From contig NZ_CP054021.1 of the NCBI RefSeq assembly GCF_005862305.2, positions 1,116,001 to 1,180,000 on the forward strand: a DNA stretch of 64,000 nt, written 5' to 3'. Positions within the stretch are counted from its first letter, which is position 1; every line of letters begins with the position of its first letter. Shown in pieces: positions 33,989 to 42,519 of this stretch. The translations under genes and the position numbers were made by a program. The notes beneath the pieces are model-generated. The model did not search any database. It saw nothing but the letters and a program-made list of their open reading frames with translations, and had not been told where the DNA came from. Source of the DNA: Rhizobium indicum (GTDB taxonomy: Bacteria > Pseudomonadota > Alphaproteobacteria > Rhizobiales > Rhizobiaceae).

Positions 33989-35356
33989 TCAGGATTTCAG
34001 CTCCTTCCAGGCCAAATCCAGCGCCAGCCTGGTAATCCTCGCCATCTCGTCCACCTCGGCGTGGCTGATGACGAGAGGCGGCGAGGCGAGCATGCGGTCG
34101 CCGGTGGCGCGCAGCACCAGACCGTTCGCCAGCGCGTGATTGCGCATCAGCGCACCGACCTGATCGGGCTTGGCATAACGGGTACGCGTGCTCTTCTCGG
34201 CGGCAAGCTGCAGGCCGCCCATCAGGCCGATGCTGACGGCTTCGCCGACCAGATTATGGTCTGCCAGCGCTGCCCAGACCCTGGCGAAATAGGGGCCGAT
34301 ATCGTCGCGCACGCGTTCGACCAGTCTTTCCTCCTCGATGATGCGCAGGTTTTCGAGGGCTGCGGCAGCGCAGACCGGGTGGCCGGAATAGGTGAAGCCA
34401 TGGTTGAAGTCGCCGACCTCGTTGATCAGCACATCGGCGATGCGGTCGCTGACGAGCACGCCGCCGATCGGCAGATAGCCGGAGGAAAGCCCCTTGGCGA
34501 TCGGCGCCAGATCGGGTTCGACACCGAAATACTGGTGGCCGAACCAGGCGCCCAGTCGGCCGAAACCGCAGATCACCTCGTCGGTCACCAGCAGGATGTT
34601 GCGCGCCTTGCAGATGCGGTCGATCTCCGGCCAGTAGGTCTCGGGCGGGATGATGACGCCGGCAGCGCCTTGCACCGGCTCGGCGACGAAGGCGGCGACA
34701 TTCTCCTCGCCCAGTTCGTCGATCTTCGCTTCGAGCTCGCGGGCAACCTTGAGACCGAATTCGGCGGGTGAGAGATCGCCGCCCTCGCCGTACCAATAGG
34801 GCTGGCCGATATGGACGATGCCCGGGATCGGCAGGTCGCCCTGTTCGTGCATGTATTTCATGCCGCCGAGGCTGGCACCGGCGACGGTCGAGCCGTGATA
34901 ACCGTTCTTCCTTGATATGACGATCTTCTTCGACGGCTTGCCGACGGCGCTCCAGTAGACGCGGGCCATGCGGAACCAGGTGTCGTTCGCCTCCGAACCG
35001 GAGCCGGTGAAAAAGATATGGTTGAAACGCTCGCCGGCATGCGAGGTGACCTTCTGCGCAAGCAGCGTCGCCGGCGTCGAGGTCGTGCCGAAGAAGGTGT
35101 TGTAATAGGGCAGCTCATTCATCTGCCTGGTGGCGGCATCGGCAATCTCGCGGCGGCCATAGCCGATATTGACGCACCAGAGGCCGGCGAAGCCATCGAG
35201 ATATTTCCTGCCGTGATTGTCGAAGATGTAGACGCCCTCGCCGCGCTGGATGATACGCGCGCCCTCGGCATTCAGCTTCTTCATGTCGGCGAAGGGGTGC
35301 AGGTGGTGCGCGGCGTCGATCGCGGCAAGATTCGAGGGTGGGTAAGAATCGGGCAT
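33989..35356 (-). CDS. class III omega-aminotransferase (putrescine-pyruvate type)
   Basis: 455 residues from ATG 35356 (MPDSYPPSN). Fold type I class III: FTGSGSEANDTWFRMAR, TDEVICGFGRLGAWFGHQYFGVEPD, and the Schiff-base Lys in LAPIAKGLSSGYLPIGG. The FGVEPDLAPIAKGL subgroup includes putrescine/cadaverine:pyruvate and beta-alanine aminotransferases. It is divergent from a PuuA-like glutamine synthetase, which supports polyamine use. A 145-codon upstream extension lies antisense to that gene and is rejected. Confidence 0.87.
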   Translation of the reverse strand: MPDSYPPSNLAAIDAAHHLHPFADMKKLNAEGARIIQRGEGVYIFDNHGRKYLDGFAGLWCVNIGYGRREIADAATRQMNELPYYNTFFGTTSTPATLLAQKVTSHAGERFNHIFFTGSGSEANDTWFRMARVYWSAVGKPSKKIVISRKNGYHGSTVAGASLGGMKYMHEQGDLPIPGIVHIGQPYWYGEGGDLSPAEFGLKVARELEAKIDELGEENVAAFVAEPVQGAAGVIIPPETYWPEIDRICKARNILLVTDEVICGFGRLGAWFGHQYFGVEPDLAPIAKGLSSGYLPIGGVLVSDRIADVLINEVGDFNHGFTYSGHPVCAAAALENLRIIEEERLVERVRDDIGPYFARVWAALADHNLVGEAVSIGLMGGLQLAAEKSTRTRYAKPDQVGALMRNHALANGLVLRATGDRMLASPPLVISHAEVDEMARITRLALDLAWKELKS

Positions 35357-35438
35357 GATTGGTAAAGACCCTCGCGGATTGAAAGGCTGATGTCGATGGG
35401 ATAGGAGCTTGGCCTTGTCCCGGGGGATTTTCAAGGTC

Positions 35439-36791
35439 ATGGCAAGCGACAGGATGGACGGCAAGACGAAAGGCGACGACCCGCGTTTCGAGATCCTGAT
35501 CGTCGGCATGAACGGCGACCTGCGCGGCAAGCAGCTTCCGGCCGGCGCCGAAGACAAGGTCTGGGCCGGTGACATCCGCCTGCCGACCTCGACGCAGTCG
35601 CTCGACATCTGGGGCGACGATAATGACGACATCACCGGCCTGTCGCTGACGATCGGCGATCCCGACGGCAAGGTCATCCCCGACTGGCGCAGCCTGGCGC
35701 CGATGCCCTGGGCGCCCGAGGGCTCGATGCAGGTGCTCGCCACCATGCACGAATTCGACGGCAGCCCGAGCTTCATGGATCCGCGCGCCATCCTCGCCTC
35801 GGTGGTCGAGCGCTATGCGGCGCGCGGGCTGACGCCCGTCGTCGCCACCGAGCTGGAATTTTACGTGATGTCGGGAGACTGGCGAGAGACCGGACGCCCC
35901 TGCCCGCCCGAAAGCCTCACCTATCGCGGCGAACCGAACGGTTTCCAGCTCTACGACATGAGCGCCGTCGACGCGCTCGACGACTACCTGAGGACTCTCA
36001 GGGCCTATGCGAGGGCGCAGGACCTGCCGGCGGATGCGACGACGGCGGAATTCGGTCCGGGCCAGTTCGAGGTCAACCTGCTGCACCGCGCGGATGCGCT
36101 GGCAGCCGCCGACGATTGCCTCTATCTCAAGCGCATCGCCGAACAGGCGGCGCGCCGCCACGGGCTGAAATCGACCTGCATGGCCAAGCCCTATTCCGAA
36201 CATGCCGGCTCCGGCCTGCATGTGCATGCGAGCATCATCGACGGGCAAGGCCGCAACATTCTCGATGCCGAGGGCGGCGAGCCGAAGCTCATCAAATCTG
36301 TGATATCAGGCCTGCTCGATACCATGCGCGCGGCGCAGCTGATCTTCGCTCCCTTCGCCAATTCCTACCGCCGCTTCCAGCCGGGCTCGTTTGCGCCTGT
36401 CGATCTGACCTGGGGCAGCGGCCATCGCGGCACGGCGATCCGCATCCCCGACAAGGATGGTCCGGCCGCACGCATCGAACACCGCGTCGCCGGCGCCGAC
36501 GCCAATCCCTATCTGCTGCTGGCGGCAATCCTCGGCGGCATGCTCGCCGGTCTCGATGGCGAGCTCGACCCCGGCGAGGAGACGACGCCCTCGCACATAC
36601 CTGCGAATACGACGCGGCTGACGCATGATTTCCTCAGCGCCGTCGAGACCTTCCGCACCTCGCCGTTCATCGCCGATATTTTCGGCGCGCGTTATCAAGC
36701 GCTCTATGGCGACACCAAGCGCAAGGAAGCGCTTGCGCATCTGCGCACCGTCTCGGATTTCGACTACCGCACCTATCTGCCGCGGCTCTGA
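35439..36791 (+). CDS. glutamine synthetase-family enzyme (gamma-glutamylpolyamine type)
   Basis: About 450 residues. It has the catalytic segments ELEFYV, EFGPGQFEVNLLHRADALAAADD (metal Glu), KPYSEHAGSGLHVHASI (ammonia/metal His), FAPFANSYRRFQPGSFAPVDLTWGSGHRGTAIRIP (ATP Arg) and RIEHRVAGADANPYLLLAAILGG. This is the GlnA-III/PuuA branch, which links glutamate to amines such as putrescine. The start is uncertain: ATG 35439 is taken, but TTG 35415 has AGGAG seven bases upstream and would add eight residues. It is divergent from a class III aminotransferase. Confidence 0.87.
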   Translation: MASDRMDGKTKGDDPRFEILIVGMNGDLRGKQLPAGAEDKVWAGDIRLPTSTQSLDIWGDDNDDITGLSLTIGDPDGKVIPDWRSLAPMPWAPEGSMQVLATMHEFDGSPSFMDPRAILASVVERYAARGLTPVVATELEFYVMSGDWRETGRPCPPESLTYRGEPNGFQLYDMSAVDALDDYLRTLRAYARAQDLPADATTAEFGPGQFEVNLLHRADALAAADDCLYLKRIAEQAARRHGLKSTCMAKPYSEHAGSGLHVHASIIDGQGRNILDAEGGEPKLIKSVISGLLDTMRAAQLIFAPFANSYRRFQPGSFAPVDLTWGSGHRGTAIRIPDKDGPAARIEHRVAGADANPYLLLAAILGGMLAGLDGELDPGEETTPSHIPANTTRLTHDFLSAVETFRTSPFIADIFGARYQALYGDTKRKEALAHLRTVSDFDYRTYLPRL

Positions 36792-36801
36792 AATTAAGCG
36801 G

Positions 36802-36835
36802 GGGCCGACTTACGCAGCGGGCCGACTTACGCAGC
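36802..36835. repeat. 17-base tandem duplication at the lipid-kinase 3' end
   Basis: GGGCCGACTTACGCAGC occurs twice head to tail (36802-36818 and 36819-36835). The second copy holds the stop codon and last codons of the minus-strand kinase; the first is a recent copy outside the gene. Confidence 0.85.
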
Positions 36836-37771
36836 GGGCTCGCGGCGTTCGTCCGCGTTCACCTGAGCGGCGAGCCCCTGCTTGACGAGAACCTTCAATT
36901 CGCCAGGATGCAGCCGGATCGAGACGTCGCGCTCGAGCGGCAGCAACTCGCCGTCCATGACGCAATTGGCCTTGAAGCGCAGTTTCGGGAAATGCAGTTG
37001 CACCTCGGCCGGGTGCATCACCATGACATCGGCATTCTCGCGGACCTTGCCGCGCAGCATGTCGATGGCGAGACGGGCGACACCGAGAGGCTTCAACGGA
37101 TTTGCCGTGTAGAAGCCGAGTTCGCCGCTTCTCAAATTATCGGCGTAGAGCAGCGCGTTCTCGCCGAAGGGATTGTTGGAGACTGAAATCGCCGACACCC
37201 TGCGGCGCTCGCGCATGCCGATCGCCTCGAACTCGACCTCGAATTCCGGCGGGTTGAAGATGACGCCCAAGGCAGCCTTCGTGCTTGCCCGGATCTTGCC
37301 CAGCCGGGAACGATAGCTGTAGGCGTTGCGGTAGCGCACCATGCGGGCATGCAGGCCGGCGGAAAACTGGTGGATGAAGGGCCGGCCGTTGGCGCTGGCG
37401 ATATCGACATTGTCGACCTCACCGGAGGCAAGCACATCGAGCGCCTGCCAGATATCGAGTGGCACACGCAGCGAGCGGGCAAAGAGGTTCATGGTGCCGG
37501 CGGGCACGACGCCGAGCGCAATTCCGTTTTTCCAGGCAATCGATGCCGCCGCCGAAATGGTGCCGTCGCCACCGCCGGCGACGATACCGTCGATATCGTC
37601 GCGCTTGGCCGCCCGCTCCATGGCGGGAACGATTTCCTTTCCTGAGAAGACGATGGCGTCGAAATCGTGCCCCGCTTCGCGGAAGGCCGCCTCTGCCCTC
37701 TTTTCGTAGGCCAGCATGTCGGTGGTCTTAAAGGTCCCGCCGTCGCGATTGAAAAAGCCTATAAGCTTCAT
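36827..37771 (-). CDS. diacylglycerol/lipid kinase family protein
   Basis: 314 residues from ATG 37771 (MKLIGFFNRDGGTFK) with GGGAG upstream. The DAGK catalytic domain shows IDGIVAGGGDGTISAAASIAWKNGIALGVVPAGTMNLFARSLRVP, the nucleotide and Mg site, and a C-terminal beta domain. The group phosphorylates diacylglycerol or related lipids (YegS/DgkB-like) on the cytoplasmic face of the membrane. The in-frame upstream frame to 37933 has no ribosome site. Confidence 0.85.
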   Translation of the reverse strand: MKLIGFFNRDGGTFKTTDMLAYEKRAEAAFREAGHDFDAIVFSGKEIVPAMERAAKRDDIDGIVAGGGDGTISAAASIAWKNGIALGVVPAGTMNLFARSLRVPLDIWQALDVLASGEVDNVDIASANGRPFIHQFSAGLHARMVRYRNAYSYRSRLGKIRASTKAALGVIFNPPEFEVEFEAIGMRERRRVSAISVSNNPFGENALLYADNLRSGELGFYTANPLKPLGVARLAIDMLRGKVRENADVMVMHPAEVQLHFPKLRFKANCVMDGELLPLERDVSIRLHPGELKVLVKQGLAAQVNADERREPAA

Positions 37772-38072
37772 AAGAGCTCCCGTCCCTGGCGCGGAAATGC
37801 TCCTGCCTTGCCCCTGAGATGGTTGCAATATCGGCGATTTCAAGCGCAGCCTTCTTTCCTGACAAAGGGCAGAAATGCAAAAATTGCAATAGACGTATGC
37901 ACATAGCAGGACGCTGCACTGCAAAAAATGCACTCGACGGCAGCCGCGAGCTCACGGATAGATGGGTCTACCGGAGACATCATCTCCACCTCCCGCCATT
38001 TCCACCGATCGGCTTGCGGCCGCGCCTGCGCCAGGGGCCATTGCCAAGCAGAAACCGCCTCGAGGAGCTCTC

Positions 38073-39317
38073 GTGAGTGAGATTGCCGCCAATATTTCAG
38101 TCGATAGCCGGAACTCCATTGATCGCCAGGATGAAGCGCTGCCATCGGCAATGACCGTGGCGCTGGTCCAGCTGGCGCTCGCCTGCGGCGGCTTTGGCAT
38201 CGGCACCGGCGAATTCGCAATCATGGGATTGCTGCCCAATGTCGCCGAGACCTTCTCGGTCACCACGCCGCAAGCCGGCTACGTCATCAGCGCCTATGCG
38301 CTCGGCGTCGTCGTCGGCGCGCCCGTCATTGCCGTGCTTGCCGCGAAGATGGCGCGCCGCACGCTGCTTTTGATGCTGATGCTGATCTTCGCCGCCGGCA
38401 ATATATCAAGCGCCATGGCGCCAACCTTCGAAAGTTTCACGTTGCTGCGCTTCGTCAGCGGCCTGCCGCACGGCGCCTATTTCGGCGTCGCGGCCCTTGT
38501 CGCCGCCTCGATGGTGCCGGCGCATCGCCGCGCCCGTGCCGTTGGCCGCGTCATGCTCGGCCTGACCGTCGCGACACTTCTCGGCACGCCGTTGACGACC
38601 TTCTTCGGCCAGTCGCTCGACTGGCAGGTGGCGTTTTTCTCGGTCGGCGTGCTCGGCCTGCTGACGGTGGCGCTCATCTGGTTCTACGTTCCGAAGGACC
38701 GGGTTTCCGCGGAAGCGGGCTTCCTGCGCGAACTCGGCGCCTTCCGCCGGCCGCAGGTGTGGCTGACGCTCGGCATCGCCGCCGTCGGTTACGGCGGCAT
38801 GTTCGCAATGTTCAGCTATATCGCCTCGACGACGACTGAGGTGGCGATGCTGCCGGAAACGGCGGTCCCGATCATGCTGGTCCTCTTCGGCGTCGGCATG
38901 AATGCGGGCAATTTCATCGGCTCGTGGCTCGCCGACAAATCGCTGCTCGGCACGATCGGCGGGTCGCTCATCTATAATATCGTCGTGCTCACCACCTTCT
39001 CGCTGACCGCCGCCAATCCCTATTTGCTCGGTCTCTCCGTCTTCCTCGTCGGCTGCGGTTTTGCCGCCGGCCCGGCGCTGCAGACGCGGCTGATGGATGT
39101 TGCCGCCGACGCGCAGACGCTTGCGGCCGCGTCCAACCATTCCGCCTTCAACATCGCCAATGCGATCGGCGCCTGGCTCGGCGGCCTCGTCATCGCCGGA
39201 GGTTACGGTTTTGCGGCAACCGGTTATGTCGGCGCGGCGCTGTCCTTCCTCGGCCTCTTCGTCTTTGCGGCCTCGCTACGCCTCGAGCGCCGCGACCGGA
39301 GCGCGCAGGCCGTCTGA
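38073..39317 (+). CDS. MFS transporter, AraJ/DHA1 type
   Basis: 414 residues from GTG 38073, chosen because GAGGAG lies five bases upstream; the in-frame start at 37962 would add a proline-rich stretch with no site. Twelve helices; FGIGTGEFAIMGLLPNVAETFSVTTPQAGYVISAYALGVVVGAP and FVSGLPHGAYFGVAALVAASMV are the signature of the AraJ/YdhP branch of drug and sugar-efflux MFS proteins. Substrate unknown. Its last 42 bases overlap the convergent HxlR gene. Confidence 0.87.
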   Translation: MSEIAANISVDSRNSIDRQDEALPSAMTVALVQLALACGGFGIGTGEFAIMGLLPNVAETFSVTTPQAGYVISAYALGVVVGAPVIAVLAAKMARRTLLLMLMLIFAAGNISSAMAPTFESFTLLRFVSGLPHGAYFGVAALVAASMVPAHRRARAVGRVMLGLTVATLLGTPLTTFFGQSLDWQVAFFSVGVLGLLTVALIWFYVPKDRVSAEAGFLRELGAFRRPQVWLTLGIAAVGYGGMFAMFSYIASTTTEVAMLPETAVPIMLVLFGVGMNAGNFIGSWLADKSLLGTIGGSLIYNIVVLTTFSLTAANPYLLGLSVFLVGCGFAAGPALQTRLMDVAADAQTLAAASNHSAFNIANAIGAWLGGLVIAGGYGFAATGYVGAALSFLGLFVFAASLRLERRDRSAQAV

Positions 39318-39680
39318 GGCCAGGCGCAGCTCGCGGCCTTCCGGGCTGCAGAAGACATAAGCGTCACCCCAGGCGGCCAATGCCTGGATCACGGGCTTCA
39401 GCGTCATGCCGAGCGGCGTCATTGCATATTCGACCCTCGGCGGCACGACCGGATAGACGGTACGTGACACCAGGCCGGATTCTTCCAGTTCACGCAGCTG
39501 CTTGGTCAGCATGCGTTGGGTCACAGCCGGCAGCTTACGCCGCAATTCGTTGAAGCGCAGAGTTCCTTGCATCAGATGAAAGAGGATCACGCCCTTCCAC
39601 TTCCCGTCGAGGTAAGTCAGCGTCGCTTCGACCGGGCAGCCGGGAAAATTCTTGACGAGCTTGGCGCGCGGCAATGACAT
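39276..39680 (-). CDS. HxlR-family redox-type regulator
   Basis: 134 residues. The winged HTH has DGKWKGVILFHLMQGTLRFNELRRKLPAVTQRMLTKQLRELEESGLVSRTVYPVVPPRVEYAMTPLG. The single N-terminal Cys in FPGCPVEATL is at the place where YodB, CatR, HypR and QorR carry their electrophile- or disulfide-sensing Cys. It is divergent from a quinone-reductase-like gene, and an inverted repeat lies five bases upstream of its start, so it likely represses both. The 3' end overlaps the MFS gene by 42 bases. Confidence 0.88.
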   Translation of the reverse strand: MSLPRAKLVKNFPGCPVEATLTYLDGKWKGVILFHLMQGTLRFNELRRKLPAVTQRMLTKQLRELEESGLVSRTVYPVVPPRVEYAMTPLGMTLKPVIQALAAWGDAYVFCSPEGRELRLASDGLRAPVAALEA

Positions 39681-39684
39681 TTAC

Positions 39685-39702
39685 AGTATCCTTTTGGGTA
39701 CT
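39685..39702. promoter_or_regulatory. candidate HxlR operator
   Basis: AGTATCC-TTTT-GGGTACT is a near-perfect inverted repeat (six of seven pairs) in the 102-base divergent promoter between hxlR and the reductase gene, next to a further GTAC. HxlR regulators bind such short repeats. Confidence 0.5.
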
Positions 39703-39782
39703 ACGTACAGAATTTGTGCATTCTTGCGTTGTCAGCACATAATGCGCATCTAGCTTCCGTGCAACGAACACAGGAGTTTCCC

Positions 39783-40796
39783 ATGCGCGCCGTCGCCTAT
39801 AAAACGCCCCAACCGATCTCCGCCGAAACCTCGCTGATCGATGTCGAGCTGCCGATGCCGGAGGCTGGGGGCCACGATCTGCTCGTCGAAATCAAAGCGG
39901 TTTCGGTCAATCCCGTCGACGTCAAGGTGCGCGCCCATTCCGCACCGCCCGCAGACGAGCTTAAGGTGCTCGGCTGGGATGCCGCCGGCGTCGTCAAGGC
40001 CATCGGCGCCGATGTCACCCTGTTCAAACCCGGCGACGAGGTGTTCTACTCCGGCGTCATCAGCCGCCCGGGCAGCAATGCCGAATTCCACCTCGTCGAC
40101 GAACGCATCGTCGGCACCAAACCGAAGAGCCTCGACTTCGCTGCCGCGGCCGCCCTGCCGCTGACCTCGATTACGGCCTACGAGGCGCTGTTCGACCGGC
40201 TGAAGGTGCAGGACGCGGTTTCGGGAGCGGGACGCTCCATCCTGATCATCGGCGGCGCCGGCGGCGTCGGTTCGATCGCCATCCAGATCGCCCGGGCATT
40301 GACCGACTTGACGGTGATCGCAACGGCCTCGCGGCCGGAAACGCAGGACTGGGTGAAGGAACTCGGCGCACATCATATCGTCGACCATTCCAGGCCGATC
40401 GCGCCGCAGGTGGCAGCGCTTGGCATCGGCGCGCCGGGATTCATATTCTCGACCACCAATACCGACAGCCATATCGGCGACATCGTCGAAGCGATCGCGC
40501 CGCAGGGCCGCTTCGCATTGATCGACGATCCGAAGACGCTCGACATCGTGCCCTTCAAGCGCAAGGCCGTCTCCGTTCATTGGGAGCTGATGTTCACCCG
40601 CCCGCTCTACGGCACGCCTGACATGATCGAGCAGCATAAGCTGCTGAACAAGATTTCCGAGCTCATCGACGCTGGAAAGATCCGCACGACGCTTTCAGAG
40701 ATCGTCGGGCCGATCAATGCGGTAAACCTCAAGACGGCGCATGCCATGGTCGAAAGCGGCAGGATGAAGGGCAAGGCTGTGCTCGCAGGATTCTGA
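39783..40796 (+). CDS. zinc-type alcohol dehydrogenase / quinone oxidoreductase family
   Basis: 337 residues from ATG 39783 with CAGGAG eight bases upstream. It is an MDR fold: the GroES-like N-terminal half has VSVNPVDVKVRAHS and LGWDAAGVVKAIGADVTLFKPGDEVFYSG, and the Rossmann half has ILIIGGAGGVGSIAIQIARAL. It lacks the zinc-binding Cys cluster, so it belongs to the zinc-free quinone or enone reductases (YogA-like). Such enzymes detoxify electrophiles. It is divergent from HxlR, its likely regulator. Confidence 0.87.
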   Translation: MRAVAYKTPQPISAETSLIDVELPMPEAGGHDLLVEIKAVSVNPVDVKVRAHSAPPADELKVLGWDAAGVVKAIGADVTLFKPGDEVFYSGVISRPGSNAEFHLVDERIVGTKPKSLDFAAAAALPLTSITAYEALFDRLKVQDAVSGAGRSILIIGGAGGVGSIAIQIARALTDLTVIATASRPETQDWVKELGAHHIVDHSRPIAPQVAALGIGAPGFIFSTTNTDSHIGDIVEAIAPQGRFALIDDPKTLDIVPFKRKAVSVHWELMFTRPLYGTPDMIEQHKLLNKISELIDAGKIRTTLSEIVGPINAVNLKTAHAMVESGRMKGKAVLAGF

Positions 40797-40903
40797 GATC
40801 GCAGCCGGCAGGCCCGGTGTTTCCTGCAAGGTCATATAAACCATACCCGCCTGGAATGGCGCATCGCAGGGTGCGACATTCTGGCGTTAAGCATTTACCC
40901 CGC

Positions 40904-41102
40904 TTGACTTTTTCCGCGTTCGGGACCACCTAGCATTCACGTGGATGACACTCGTCAGGCACGGATTTCAACGGAGCCATCATAACGATGCCAAGCGACA
41001 GTAGCAGTCGATTGCCTTTGCCGTACGCGACCCTCGTGCGCTGACCGACTCCTGTCGGCTCGCCCGATCGGACGCTACGGCGGATCGACGGAAAGGCGAG
41101 CC
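40904..41102 (+). promoter_or_regulatory. mgtE leader: promoter, leader peptide and RBS-covering stem
   Basis: A TTGACT (40904-40909) may be the -35 element. An 18-codon leader frame (40988-41044) is followed at once by a CCGAC/GTCGG hairpin (41045-41049 with 41054-41058). Then GGCTCGCC (41057-41064) pairs perfectly with GGCGAGCC (41095-41102), which contains the mgtE ribosome-site region; CGATC (41065-41069) with GATCG (41083-41087) extends the stem. The two hairpins share bases 41057-41058 and cannot both be complete. This is the layout of a translation-dependent switch for a Mg2+ transporter. Confidence 0.55.
40988..41044 (+). CDS. putative mgtE leader peptide, 18 residues
   Basis: The frame MPSDSSSRLPLPYATLVR ends in TGA one base before a hairpin. 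GGAG lies 11 bases upstream of the ATG, a little long. Pro- and Arg-containing leaders control Mg2+ transporter genes in enterobacteria (mgtL for mgtA), so the content is suggestive. I know of no described relative of this peptide. Confidence 0.5.
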   Translation: MPSDSSSRLPLPYATLVR

Positions 41103-41106
41103 TCAA

Positions 41107-42480
41107 ATGAATATCAATCGCTTCCCTCTTCGGGCAGGCCATGCCGCCCGTGCCTTCATCAACAACAGCCGCGGCGCAACGATCGCCGAACGTGTCGAAT
41201 CGTTGAACGTACTCAGCGTCCAGGACGCCGGGCGGGTGCTGACCGGCATGCCGCTTGACTATGCGGTCAACATCCTCGACCGGCCGGAGCTTCGCAACGC
41301 CGCACAGGTCCTCGCGCTGATCAGCGCCGAGGATGCTGCCCGGCTGCTGCACGGCATGTCGAACGACCGCGTCGCCGACGTGCTGCTCGAACTCGACGGC
41401 GAGACCCGCGCCCGGCTGTTCTCCAGCCTCGACGAACCGGTGCGCATCGCGATCCAGCACCTGATGGGCTATCCGCCGCGCACGGCCGGCGGCATCATGA
41501 CGACGGAGTTCGTCAGCGTGCCTGACAGCTGGACCGTCGCCCGCACACTCGACCATGTGCGTCAGGTCGAACGCTCGCGCGAGACCGTCTACGCCATTTA
41601 TGTGCTGGACGAGGTCAGCCATGCGCTGCTGCATGTGGTGACGCTGCGTCGCCTCATTACGGGCGAGCCGGACGCTTCGATCCTCTCGGTGGCACAGAAG
41701 GGCGCGCCGGTTTCGGCCGATCCGCTGATGAAGCAGGAGGATGTCGCCCGGCTGATCCGCAAACACGACCTGCTCGCCCTGCCCGTCACCGACGAACATG
41801 GGCAGATGCTCGGCATCGTCACCGTCGACGACGTGATCGACACGATGATATCGGACACGACGGAAGCGGCCCAGAGGTTCGGCGGCATGGAGGCCCTCGG
41901 CCAGCCCTACATGAAGATCAGCTTCGCCGGCATGATCCGCAAGCGTGCCGGCTGGCTCGCTGCGCTCTTCCTCGGCGAGATGCTGACGGCAAGCGCCATG
42001 CAGCATTTCGAAGGCGAGCTGGAAAAAGCCGTGGTGCTGACGCTGTTCATCCCGCTGATCATGAGCTCCGGGGGCAATTCTGGTTCGCAGGCAACCTCGC
42101 TGATCATCCGGGCGCTGGCGCTCGGCGAGCTGAAGCTTTCGGACTGGTGGAAGGTGCTTTTGCGCGAACTGCCGACGGGCGTCGTGCTCGGCGCGATCCT
42201 CGGCCTCGTCGGCTTCGTCCGCATCGTCTTCTGGCAGTCGGCCGGGCTCTACAATTACGGCCCGCACTGGCAGATGGTCGCCGTCACGGTGTTTGCTGCC
42301 CTGATCGGGATCGTCACCTTCGGCTCGATCTGCGGTTCGATGCTGCCCTTCGTGCTGCAGAAGCTCCGGCTCGATCCGGCCAGCGCGTCAGCCCCCTTCG
42401 TCGCCACGCTGGTCGATGTCACCGGGCTCGTCATCTACTTCTCGGTGGCGCTGCTTATCCTCAGCGGGACGCTGCTCTAA
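41107..42480 (+). CDS. mgtE: magnesium transporter MgtE
   Basis: 457 residues. The N-terminal MgtE superhelical domain (about 35-135, with DAARLLHGMSNDRVADVLLEL and GYPPRTAGGIMTTEFVSVP) precedes two CBS domains (about 138-260) that sense Mg2+, then the five-helix channel domain (about 285-457) with the pore motif PLIMSSGGNSGSQATSLIIRALALGEL. The protein is a Mg2+-gated Mg2+ channel of the inner membrane. The ribosome site is predicted to be buried in a leader stem. Confidence 0.95.
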   Translation: MNINRFPLRAGHAARAFINNSRGATIAERVESLNVLSVQDAGRVLTGMPLDYAVNILDRPELRNAAQVLALISAEDAARLLHGMSNDRVADVLLELDGETRARLFSSLDEPVRIAIQHLMGYPPRTAGGIMTTEFVSVPDSWTVARTLDHVRQVERSRETVYAIYVLDEVSHALLHVVTLRRLITGEPDASILSVAQKGAPVSADPLMKQEDVARLIRKHDLLALPVTDEHGQMLGIVTVDDVIDTMISDTTEAAQRFGGMEALGQPYMKISFAGMIRKRAGWLAALFLGEMLTASAMQHFEGELEKAVVLTLFIPLIMSSGGNSGSQATSLIIRALALGELKLSDWWKVLLRELPTGVVLGAILGLVGFVRIVFWQSAGLYNYGPHWQMVAVTVFAALIGIVTFGSICGSMLPFVLQKLRLDPASASAPFVATLVDVTGLVIYFSVALLILSGTLL

Positions 42481-42493
42481 CCCGCAAACATGC

Positions 42494-42519
42494 CCCGAGG
42501 GGAATCATTTCCCCTCGGG
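42494..42519. terminator. bidirectional terminator between mgtE and lrp
   Basis: A perfect 11-bp stem CCCGAGGGGAA/TTCCCCTCGGG (42494-42504 with 42509-42519) has a TCAT loop. The lrp stop codon (42505-42507 on the minus strand) lies in the loop, so the hairpin uses the last codons of that gene. Confidence 0.8.

Noticed and set aside
35357..35791. 145-codon upstream extension of the class III aminotransferase
   Set aside because: It lies antisense to the glutamine synthetase gene and does not match the family N-terminus; a normal-length start exists at 35356.
40945..41004. Alternative short leader frame upstream of mgtE (MTLVRHGFQRSHHND...)
   Set aside because: No ribosome site and no relation to the hairpins; the frame at 40988 ends exactly at the hairpin and fits better.
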